Of a DNA stretch of 6,422 bases, positions 1 through 5,861 are shown piece by piece. Every line of letters begins with the position of its first letter. The first letter of the stretch is position 1. Source of the DNA: an uncultured Clostridiaceae bacterium (GTDB lineage Bacteria; Bacillota; Clostridia; Lachnospirales; Lachnospiraceae); NCBI GenBank assembly GCA_947175375.1, contig CAMWMT010000165.1, forward strand, positions 1 through 6,422, written 5' to 3'. A program made the translations under genes and the position numbers. Under the pieces are notes generated by a model. The model searched no databases. It saw nothing but the letters and a program-made list of their open reading frames with translations, and was not told the origin of the DNA.

Positions 1-494
1 GTATCCAGATGAGCAGAAATTACATCCTCTGTGACTTCCTCTGGACGGATTCCTTCCTCTACGATCTTTTGGACCGCACGGCAGATCTCGTCACGGCTTC
101 CATAATTGATTGCGATCGTAAAATTCAGTCCGTCCTGATCTCTGGATTCTCTCTCCAAATTCGCAATACTGTCCTGTATATCCTTCGCAAGCCCCGTCTT
201 GTCTCCGATCACACGTACTCGCATATGATTTTTCTTCGCAGTCTTCACACACGTCTTCATATAATTGCGCAGAAGAGTCATCAGCGCGTCGACTTCATCC
301 CTGGAACGTCTCCAGTTCTCCGTGGAAAATGCATAGACAGTCAGATATTTGATCCCCATATGCCAGGCATCTTCACAGATTCGCTCCACATTTTTTGCGC
401 CCTGAACATGACCGTAGTTCCGGGGCATCCCTTTCGCTTTTGCCCAGCGTCCATTCCCGTCCAGAATGATCGCCACATGCTGAGGTATTTTCAT
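1..494 (-). CDS. uppS: Undecaprenyl diphosphate synthase (cis-prenyltransferase), 5' part, runs off window
   Basis: This enzyme condenses isopentenyl diphosphate units onto farnesyl diphosphate in the cytoplasm or at the membrane face. The product is the C55 cis-prenyl carrier used for peptidoglycan and other wall polymers. The reading frame starts with ATG at 494-492 and stays open to the window edge, giving 164 complete codons of an expected 230-260. The N-terminus begins MKIPQHVAIILDGNGRWAK, the UppS signature. Visible family residues are Asp12, Asn14, Arg16 and Trp17 (diphosphate and Mg site), Arg25 and His29, and the FSTENW block (Phe56, Ser57, Glu59, Asn60, Trp61). The INYGSRDEI block follows near residue 130. 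The C-terminal RTSGE region lies outside. An AGGAGG at 507-502, 7 nt from the ATG, supports the start. Immediately upstream is a long palindrome rather than the frr gene that often precedes uppS in Firmicutes. The family call is very secure; whether it is the only uppS copy cannot be seen here. Confidence 0.96.
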   Translation of the reverse strand, partial: MKIPQHVAIILDGNGRWAKAKGMPRNYGHVQGAKNVERICEDAWHMGIKYLTVYAFSTENWRRSRDEVDALMTLLRNYMKTCVKTAKKNHMRVRVIGDKTGLAKDIQDSIANLERESRDQDGLNFTIAINYGSRDEICRAVQKIVEEGIRPEEVTEDVISAHLD

Positions 495-501
495 AAAACG
501 G

Positions 502-507
502 CCTCCT
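502..507 (-). promoter_or_regulatory. Ribosome binding site of uppS
   Basis: A perfect AGGAGG on the minus strand ends 7 nt before the uppS ATG at 494. It fixes the start codon and shows that uppS is translated independently of the upstream HAD gene, which ends more than 200 nt away. It lies just outside the palindromic element. Confidence 0.9.
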
Positions 508-515
508 TTTCGCAC

Positions 516-725
516 ATACCAAAGGGCTGTCGAAAAATACAATCCCGGCTGTATGATAAGCAGCGCTGTGTGGATTGAAGCGGACCGTGAGTCGGTTTTG
601 TCCGTCTCAAACGGACGTTCAAGTCCGATTGAGACGGACAAAGCCGATTCACTGTCCGATACACTCCATACGAGCGCTTATCATACAGCCGGGGCTGAGT
701 TTCCAGACAACCCCTTTTTAGTATC
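516..725. mobile_element. Long imperfect palindrome, MITE-like non-coding element
   Basis: The stretch between the HAD stop codon and the uppS ribosome binding site is one large inverted repeat. The outer arms 544-560 and 677-693 are 17-nt perfect complements (CCCGGCTGTATGATAAG). Inside, 567-616 pairs almost continuously with 623-672 with a handful of mismatches and G-T pairs, including a perfect 13-bp stem 598-610/629-641 and a 5-bp stem 612-616/623-627 closing a 6-nt loop. Further out, the ends are related as terminal inverted repeats: AAAGGGCTGTC at 521-531 against AAAAGGGGTTGTC read on the minus strand from 718 to 706. Weaker similarity extends to about 516 and 725. Termini of the type GGGnTGTC, small size, no coding capacity and near-complete self-complementarity fit a miniature inverted-repeat transposable element. 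No clear target duplication is visible, so mobility is inference and no parent transposon is assigned. Transcribed in either direction it would fold into a single hairpin of roughly 150-200 nt. Confidence 0.7.
544..693. repeat. Core inverted repeat of the palindromic element
   Basis: This is the strongest part of the palindrome. Arms 544-560 and 677-693 match over 17 of 17 positions. The inner part is centred near 619.5, offset from the outer arms by a 2-nt asymmetry around 561-566/673-676. The repeated word GTCCG/CGGAC occurs several times on both sides of the centre. Mismatches in the inner stem include 575/664, 578/661, 580/659, 586/653 and 611/628. Several other differences are G-T pairs, for example 591/648 and 596/643. 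Confidence 0.92.
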
Positions 726-1394
726 TTACAAAAAATCCGACTTTCTGTCCATGTGCAGACTCCAGAGCGTTTCTCCCCTTGGTACATAACAGTCACTATA
801 TCTTCTAACTGTCTCCTGATCCGGTTCTGCACGCTCATACATGCCGATAGTCAAGAATCCTGCTTCTTTCGCTGTTTTTAATGCAAATGCCGCATCTTCC
901 ACAACTACACACTCTGATACAGATGCACCGAACTTCTCCACCGCCAGCTCATAGACTGCCGGGCTGGTCTTCCCGACTCCCACCATCCCACAGTCCACCA
1001 TGAAATCAAAATACGGAAGGACTCCGCCACGCAGAAGCGCAGGCCTTCCAAGCTCTGCGGAAGAAGCCGTCGCCACACACATGCGGACTCCCTGCTCCTT
1101 CAAATACGAAAGCCACTCTTTTACTCCCGGTTTCAGCGGAATATCCTCTGCATAATTCTTTCCAATTCTCTCGCTTAAGTCCTGCACAATCTTCTCTGCC
1201 GGTTCCTTGAGCGAGAATTTCTCTTTCAGCCAGATTCCTGACTCCTGCATGGACATGGCTGACATCTCCTGATTCAGCTCTGCTGTGGCCTCTATACCAT
1301 ATGTCCTTAAAAATTCCGGAACCAGCCTGTCCCACCAGGGAATGGAATCAATCAGTGTTCCGTCCATATCAAATATCGCATACCGAAATTTCAT
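726..1394 (-). CDS. HAD-superfamily hydrolase (phosphatase / beta-phosphoglucomutase-like), substrate unknown
   Basis: A 222-residue cytoplasmic HAD phosphohydrolase, a normal length for the PGP / beta-phosphoglucomutase-like group. All four HAD motifs are visible. Motif I is FDMDGTLID with nucleophile Asp9 and acid/base Asp11. Motif II is VATASS near 107-112. Lys142 in GVGKTSPAVY is motif III, and VVVEDA with Glu166-Asp167 is motif IV, binding Mg. The helical cap lies between motifs I and II, roughly residues 15-85. The family acts on small phosphorylated metabolites, but the residues seen do not identify the substrate. The ATG lies 5 nt after the topoisomerase A-subunit stop (1402-1400), and no convincing Shine-Dalgarno precedes it, so translation is probably coupled to that gene. 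The stop codon is followed within a few bases by the palindromic element, but the protein appears complete. A mutase role is possible; a simple phosphatase is more conservative. Confidence 0.9.
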   Translation of the reverse strand: MKFRYAIFDMDGTLIDSIPWWDRLVPEFLRTYGIEATAELNQEMSAMSMQESGIWLKEKFSLKEPAEKIVQDLSERIGKNYAEDIPLKPGVKEWLSYLKEQGVRMCVATASSAELGRPALLRGGVLPYFDFMVDCGMVGVGKTSPAVYELAVEKFGASVSECVVVEDAAFALKTAKEAGFLTIGMYERAEPDQETVRRYSDCYVPRGETLWSLHMDRKSDFL

Positions 1395-1399
1395 CTGTT

Positions 1400-3640
1400 C
1401 TATACCCGTATCTTCGTCCCTTTCTGATCACGTCCTGCCAGCTTCAGCTTCTGGAGCGCAACCTCTTTTTCTTTGTAAGTAATACTCCGATCGCTACCTT
1501 TTGTAAACAGATAAGCTCCTGCCAGGCTGTCCGTATCCGAAAGCTTCATGGAACGTACCCCAACCGCCGCCTTCTTCTTCTCCGGAATCTCATCGGTACT
1601 GAACTTCAGGAAATATCCTTCCTCTGACTGGAGGACAAGCTGCATGTTCTCGCTCAGAAGCTCTACCAGCAGCACACGGTCGCCTTCATTCAGCTTCGTA
1701 GCTACGCTGGTCCTGGTCCGTACGTCATACTCCTGACCTTTCACCACCTTGCTCATTCCCTGACGGGTTACAAAGAGCAGTTTCCCGGCAAGCAGCGCTT
1801 CCATATTGATCACGTAAATCATCTGCTCCTGACTGCTGTCAAAATTGCAGTAATTATCAATAGGAAACGCCTTATCACGGAATTTTCCAAAGGGCAGGTC
1901 TAGTACCTTCACCGTATGCATCTTTCCGCCGTCCGTAAAGACACAGATGCGGTCCGTATTTTTACAGAAGATCACATGACGGCTCTCGTTTTCCGCCGCC
2001 TCCCGGTTCCGCTCATAGGTAGGCACATCAACAGTCCGGCAATATCCAAAACGATCCATCAGAAATACCACCGGCATCTCTTCCGCTTTCTTCTCCACGA
2101 AGACTGCTTCCTTACCATTCTCGATGACTGTCTTTCTGGGCACTGCGTAAGCCTTTTTGAATTTGTCCAATTCTTTGATGATGACCTTCGCCATCTCATC
2201 ATAATTATTCAGGATCTCCGAATACCGAGCGATATTTTTCATAGTAGCATCGTGTTCTTTCATCAGCGCCTCGATCTCCAGGCCGATCAGCCGGTAAAGG
2301 CGCATCTCCAGGATCGCCGTCGCCTGACGTTCTGTAAAGTTCAGCTTCGCCGCCTGTTTCCTGGATTTTTCTGATTTAAAACGAATCCCTTCTGTTTTTC
2401 CGCTCATAAGACATGCTTTCGCCATCTTCAGATCCCTGCTGCCTCTTAAGATCTCTATGATCAGGTCGATCACATCGCAGGCCTTGATCAGTCCTTCCTG
2501 AATCTCTTTTTTATCCAGTTCTTTATTCAGCAGAGTCTTATATTTCCTTGTATTCAGCTCAAACTGAAAATCAATCACATGGTCAAATATCTGAATCAGT
2601 CCCAGTGTCTCCGGTCTTCCGTCCGCAACTGCCAGCATATTGACACCGAAGGTATCTTCCAGGCGGGTCTTCTTATACAGCATATTGGTAAGCTGTTCCG
2701 TATCTGCGCCCTTTCGAAGCTCCAGTACGATCCGGATACCCTCTTTGGAAGACTGATTCGTAATATCCACAATATCCGTCGTCTTCTTGCTTTCCACCAG
2801 TGTTCCGATATCATTCAGGAACTTGCCGATGTTTGCCCCGATCATGGTATAGGGGATCTCCGTGATGACCAGCTGCTCCTTACCGCCTTTCACTTTCTCC
2901 ACTTCCACTTTGCCGCGGATCTTGATCTTGCCGCTACCGGTCCGATAGATCTCTGTCAGCTCATCCTTATTGACCACGATGCCACCGGTTGGGAAATCCG
3001 GTCCCGGCATGATCTTCAGAAGATCTTCCACTGTCAGCTTCGGATTCTTCATATATGCTTTCATGGCGTCAATCGTCTCACCCAGATTGTGGGGCGGGAT
3101 ATTTGTAGACATGCCGACCGCGATCCCTTCTGCCCCATTAATCAGAAGATGCGGAATTCTTGCTGGGAGGACTCCCGGTTCCTTCTCCGTTTCATCAAAG
3201 TTTGGCACAAAATCCACGATATCCTTATCCAGATCTGCCAGACGAGCCGCCTCACTAACCTTCTGAAGGCGGGCTTCTGTATAACGCATGGCCGCTGCCC
3301 CATCTCCCTCGATAGATCCAAAGTTACCGTGCCCATCCACCAGCGGCAGTCCTTTTTTGAAATCCTGGCTCATGACCACCAGTGCCTCATAGATGGAACT
3401 ATCCCCATGAGGGTGATATTTACCCATGGTATCCCCTACGATACGGGCGCACTTTCGATACGGACGATCGCTTCGGATCCCCAGTTCATGCATATCATAG
3501 AGGGTTCTCCGCTGTACCGGCTTCAGGCCGTCCCGTACATCCGGCAGGGCACGCGCCACGATAACACTCATGGCATAGTCGATGTATGACTTCTGCATGA
3601 CGTCCGAATATTCTGTCTTTATGATCATTTCTTCACTCAT
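1400..3640 (-). CDS. parC: Type IIA topoisomerase subunit A (topoisomerase IV ParC-like; GyrA-like alternative)
   Basis: This 746-residue DNA breakage-reunion subunit works with the B subunit encoded upstream as an A2B2 enzyme that passes one duplex through another, in decatenation or supercoil control. The N-terminal half carries the winged-helix and tower domains. The catalytic tyrosine is Tyr120 in AAMRYTEARL, with its partner Arg119. The quinolone-determining helix reads YHPHGDSSIYEAL, with Ser81 and Glu85, the residues found in drug-susceptible ParC. GIAVGMSTNIPPHN follows near 172-185. The last roughly 240 residues form the beta-propeller repeats. No Q(R/K)RGG(R/K)G GyrA box is present in them; the region instead has TYERNREAAENE and later KKKAAVGVRSMK. 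This favours topoisomerase IV over gyrase. The ATG at 3640 is preceded by AGGAGG at 3651-3646. The gene follows the B subunit by 98 nt and is 5 nt from the HAD gene, suggesting one operon. The family is certain; the ParC versus GyrA assignment is less so. Confidence 0.93.
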   Translation of the reverse strand: MSEEMIIKTEYSDVMQKSYIDYAMSVIVARALPDVRDGLKPVQRRTLYDMHELGIRSDRPYRKCARIVGDTMGKYHPHGDSSIYEALVVMSQDFKKGLPLVDGHGNFGSIEGDGAAAMRYTEARLQKVSEAARLADLDKDIVDFVPNFDETEKEPGVLPARIPHLLINGAEGIAVGMSTNIPPHNLGETIDAMKAYMKNPKLTVEDLLKIMPGPDFPTGGIVVNKDELTEIYRTGSGKIKIRGKVEVEKVKGGKEQLVITEIPYTMIGANIGKFLNDIGTLVESKKTTDIVDITNQSSKEGIRIVLELRKGADTEQLTNMLYKKTRLEDTFGVNMLAVADGRPETLGLIQIFDHVIDFQFELNTRKYKTLLNKELDKKEIQEGLIKACDVIDLIIEILRGSRDLKMAKACLMSGKTEGIRFKSEKSRKQAAKLNFTERQATAILEMRLYRLIGLEIEALMKEHDATMKNIARYSEILNNYDEMAKVIIKELDKFKKAYAVPRKTVIENGKEAVFVEKKAEEMPVVFLMDRFGYCRTVDVPTYERNREAAENESRHVIFCKNTDRICVFTDGGKMHTVKVLDLPFGKFRDKAFPIDNYCNFDSSQEQMIYVINMEALLAGKLLFVTRQGMSKVVKGQEYDVRTRTSVATKLNEGDRVLLVELLSENMQLVLQSEEGYFLKFSTDEIPEKKKAAVGVRSMKLSDTDSLAGAYLFTKGSDRSITYKEKEVALQKLKLAGRDQKGTKIRV

Positions 3641-3645
3641 ATACT

Positions 3646-3651
3646 CCTCCT
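3646..3651 (-). promoter_or_regulatory. Ribosome binding site of the topoisomerase A subunit
   Basis: AGGAGG (extended as AGGAGGAG) lies 5 nt upstream of the ATG at 3640 on the minus strand. It supports this start and independent initiation for the A subunit. The rest of the 98-nt gap (3641-3738) shows no convincing promoter and no terminator with a U-tract, so read-through from the B-subunit gene is expected. Confidence 0.85.
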
Positions 3652-3738
3652 GGCAATTGCTGTCTTAATGCTTATCCGTACGCAGCCTGTCTTGAAGTGG
3701 CGGTCGCCTGGACAGACATCGCAATACTCCATCAGATG

Positions 3739-5658
3739 TTAAATATCTAGCTCCGCATCCACCGCATTTTCGTAGATGAACCTGCGCCTCGGCGGTACCT
3801 CCGTTCCCATGAGCATCTCTGTCACGGAAGAGGCCAGTCTGGCGTCTTCGATCTCTACCTGCTTCAGTCTCCGGTTCTCCGGGTCCATGGTCGTCTCCCA
3901 GAGCTGCTCTGCATCCATCTCTCCAAGACCCTTATACCGCTGCAGTGTAAAGGACCCGGTATGTTTCTTCCGATACCGTTCCAGCGCCTTATCATCATAC
4001 AGATACTCTTCCTTCCCCCTGGAGGGCATGGCCTTATACAGAGGCGGCATGGCGATATACACATGTCCTTCATAGATCAGTTCTGGCATGAACCGATAGA
4101 ACAGGGTCAGAAGCAGCGTACTGATATGAGCGCCATCCACATCTGCATCTGCCATGATGATAATTTTGTCATACCGAAGCTTTGTGATGTCAAAATCATT
4201 GCCATATCCTTCAGAAAACCCGCATCCAAAAGCATTGATCATGGTCTTAATCTCCGCATTGGCCAACACCTTGTCAATACTCGCTTTCTCCACGTTCAGG
4301 ATCTTGCCCCGGATCGGAAGAATCGCCTGATATGCCCGGTTCCGCGCTGTCTTGGCAGAACCACCGGCAGAATCCCCCTCCACAATAAAGATCTCACATT
4401 TGGAAGCGTCCCGGCTCTCGCAATTGGCCAGCTTTCCATTAGAATCAAAGGAAAATTTCTGCTTTGTCAACAGGTTGGTCTTCGCTTTTTCTTCAGTCTT
4501 CCGGATCTTTGCCGCTTTTTCCGCACAGCCGATCACTGCTTTTAAAGTCTCCAGGTTTCGATCAAAATACCGCTGGATCTCGTCTCCTGTTACTTTTGAT
4601 GCTGCTTTAGAGGCATCCTGGTTGTCAAGCTTCGTCTTGGTCTGTCCTTCAAATCTGGGGTCCGGATGCTTGATAGAGATGACCGCTGTCATGCCGTTAC
4701 GCACATCCGCTCCGGTAAAGTTCGTATCCTTCTCCTTTAAGATGCCCAACTCTCTGGCATAGCTGTTGATAACTGTGGTAAATACGGTCTTAAACCCAGT
4801 GATATGAGTCCCGCCCTCCGCATTGTAGATATTATTACAGAAGCCAAGGACATTTTCATGAAATTCATTGATATACTGAAATGCACACTCTACCGTGATA
4901 CCTTCATTTTCCCCTTTAAAATACACCACATCATGAATCGTCTCCTGAGAACTGTTTATGTCCTTTACAAATCCCACCAGCCCGTCCGGCTCATGGAATT
5001 CTATATGCTCCACCTGCGCCCCCCGCCGGTCTTCAAAGATAATGGTCAGTTCCGGATTGAGATACGCTGTCTCATGCATCCGGCTCTTGACCTCTTCCGC
5101 CTTAAAGCGGGTCTTCTCGAAGATCTCCGGATCTGGCAGAAAGTTGATCTTCGTACCGGTCTGTTTCGTCCTACCAATCGTAGGCAAAAGTCCCTTTATA
5201 AGCTCCACGGTCGGATTTCCCCGTTCATAATGATCATGATGGATATACCCGTCCCGGGACACCTCAATATCCAGATAAGTGGACAGCGCATTAACCACCG
5301 ATGACCCCACTCCATGAAGTCCCCCACTGGTCTTATATGCAGAATCGTCAAATTTACCGCCTGCATGCAGAGTCGTGAAGACCAGCCGCTCCGCAGACAT
5401 GCCTTTGGCATGCATTCCTACCGGAATACCACGTCCATTATCACTGACGGTACAGGAACCGTCCTTTTCCAGATATACTTCGATCTGGCTGCAGAAGCCT
5501 GCCAGATGCTCATCTACTGAATTATCCACGATCTCATAGATCAGATGGTTCAAGCCTTTGGTTGACACACTGCCGATGTACATACCGGGTCTTTTACGAA
5601 CCGCTTCCAGACCCTCCAGGACAGAAATACTGTCCGCATCGTAGGTATTCTTTGCCAT
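3739..5658 (-). CDS. parE: Type IIA topoisomerase subunit B (topoisomerase IV ParE-like; GyrB-like alternative)
   Basis: This 639-residue ATPase subunit powers strand passage with the A subunit encoded just downstream. Residues 1-220 are the GHKL ATPase domain: EGLEAVRKRPGMYIG at 15-29, Glu42 (general base) and Asn46 in EIVDNSVDE, DNGRGIP with Asp73, and the HAGGKF and SGGLHGVG lid region at 98-118. Arg135 aligns with the aminocoumarin-contacting arginine of GyrB. The transducer domain ends with EGQTKTKL, Lys341 being the likely switch lysine. The Toprim domain follows, with Glu427 in EGDSAGGSAK and Asp504/506/508 in DADVDGAH. QRYKGLGEM at 573-581 and a standard C-terminus complete it. RGKILNVEKA at 450-459 is more GyrB-like than ParE-like. 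Start choice: the ATG at 5658 has AGGAG 9 nt upstream and the N-terminus aligns with the family. A frame extension to 5748 would add 30 residues running through the promoter and is not credible. Length is normal for the family. Confidence 0.94.
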   Translation of the reverse strand: MAKNTYDADSISVLEGLEAVRKRPGMYIGSVSTKGLNHLIYEIVDNSVDEHLAGFCSQIEVYLEKDGSCTVSDNGRGIPVGMHAKGMSAERLVFTTLHAGGKFDDSAYKTSGGLHGVGSSVVNALSTYLDIEVSRDGYIHHDHYERGNPTVELIKGLLPTIGRTKQTGTKINFLPDPEIFEKTRFKAEEVKSRMHETAYLNPELTIIFEDRRGAQVEHIEFHEPDGLVGFVKDINSSQETIHDVVYFKGENEGITVECAFQYINEFHENVLGFCNNIYNAEGGTHITGFKTVFTTVINSYARELGILKEKDTNFTGADVRNGMTAVISIKHPDPRFEGQTKTKLDNQDASKAASKVTGDEIQRYFDRNLETLKAVIGCAEKAAKIRKTEEKAKTNLLTKQKFSFDSNGKLANCESRDASKCEIFIVEGDSAGGSAKTARNRAYQAILPIRGKILNVEKASIDKVLANAEIKTMINAFGCGFSEGYGNDFDITKLRYDKIIIMADADVDGAHISTLLLTLFYRFMPELIYEGHVYIAMPPLYKAMPSRGKEEYLYDDKALERYRKKHTGSFTLQRYKGLGEMDAEQLWETTMDPENRRLKQVEIEDARLASSVTEMLMGTEVPPRRRFIYENAVDAELDI

Positions 5659-5666
5659 AATATCCT

Positions 5667-5672
5667 GCTCCT
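5667..5672 (-). promoter_or_regulatory. Ribosome binding site deciding the B-subunit start
   Basis: AGGAGC on the minus strand, with AGGAG 9 nt upstream of the ATG at 5658. It selects that ATG over an in-frame ATG at 5748, which lies upstream of the promoter -35 element and so outside the predicted mRNA. Confidence 0.8.
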
Positions 5673-5692
5673 TTTTTGAAAATACAGGATAT

Positions 5693-5721
5693 AGTATACA
5701 GAATTTTGAAAAAAATAACAA
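5693..5721 (-). promoter_or_regulatory. Sigma-A-type promoter of the topoisomerase operon
   Basis: On the minus strand, TTGTTA (5721-5716) and TATACT (5698-5693) are separated by exactly 17 nt, with TG directly before the -10 hexamer. Each hexamer differs from consensus at one or two positions. The predicted start of transcription is near 5686, giving a leader of about 28 nt before the ATG at 5658. The tract upstream of the -35 is strongly AT-rich. Confidence 0.75.
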
Positions 5722-5729
5722 GACAAAAC

Positions 5730-5755
5730 AGAACAAATTTTCGAACAAATTTTCG
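5730..5755 (-). promoter_or_regulatory. Tandem 12-bp repeat resembling two SOS (LexA) boxes
   Basis: GAACAAATTTTC occurs twice head to tail, at 5731-5742 and 5743-5754. The second copy with its flanks, CGAACAAATTTTCG at 5742-5755, differs at a single base from the Bacillus-type SOS box CGAAC-N4-GTTCG. The first copy, AGAACAAATTTTCG, differs at two. The repeats lie about 45-68 nt upstream of the predicted transcription start. Members of the Bacillus LexA regulon include parE-parC, which fits the context. Function as a LexA operator is inference; an AT-rich UP-like element is an alternative. Confidence 0.5.
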
Positions 5756-5787
5756 ATTGCCGGATAATATCATCTTGTCTGAATGAA

Positions 5788-5820
5788 AATCGGCTGTACC
5801 TCTTCCCGATACAGCCGATT
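5788..5820 (-). terminator. Rho-independent terminator-like hairpin after the GH32 gene
   Basis: Two perfect 11-nt arms, AATCGGCTGTA (5788-5798) and TACAGCCGATT (5810-5820), enclose an 11-nt loop. Read on the minus strand the stem runs into a short U-tract (UUUUCAUU); read on the plus strand it runs into CUUUUUC, so it could work in both directions. It lies 42 nt past the GH32 stop and upstream of the topoisomerase promoter, separating the two transcription units. The U-tracts are short, so efficiency may be moderate. Confidence 0.78.
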
Positions 5821-5861
5821 CTTTTTCACATCGCTTCCAGCTTATTATATTCACTATTTCC

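Noticed and set aside
9..578. Plus-strand reading frame of 189 codons
   Set aside because: It is antisense to uppS, whose minus-strand frame carries unmistakable family motifs, and then runs into the palindrome.
544..693. Integron attC site or a conventional terminator
   Set aside because: The palindrome lacks the GTTRRRY / RYYYAAC core sites of attC and is longer than usual. It has no U-tract after the stem as expected for a terminator.
491..838. Minus-strand reading frame through the palindrome (and a plus-strand one at 553-789)
   Set aside because: Both cross a structure that is almost entirely self-complementary and overlap the HAD gene end. Their translations resemble no known protein and have no start signals; the open frames are by-products of the inverted repeat.
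2579..3589. Long plus-strand reading frame of 336 codons
   Set aside because: It lies wholly antisense to the topoisomerase A-subunit gene, across its catalytic core. The translation shows no recognisable motif and there is no ribosome binding site or promoter context; it is a codon-bias shadow.
3641..3738. Possible regulatory hairpin or separate promoter between the two topoisomerase genes
   Set aside because: Short complementary words occur (for example GACAG/CTGTC and CATC/GATG), but none forms a strong stem with a U-tract, and no well-spaced -35/-10 pair was seen.
5659..5748. 30-residue N-terminal extension of the B subunit, hydrophobic and signal-like
   Set aside because: The extension would be translated from DNA containing the -35 and -10 elements and the leader, its start has no good ribosome binding site, and the shorter protein matches the family N-terminus.
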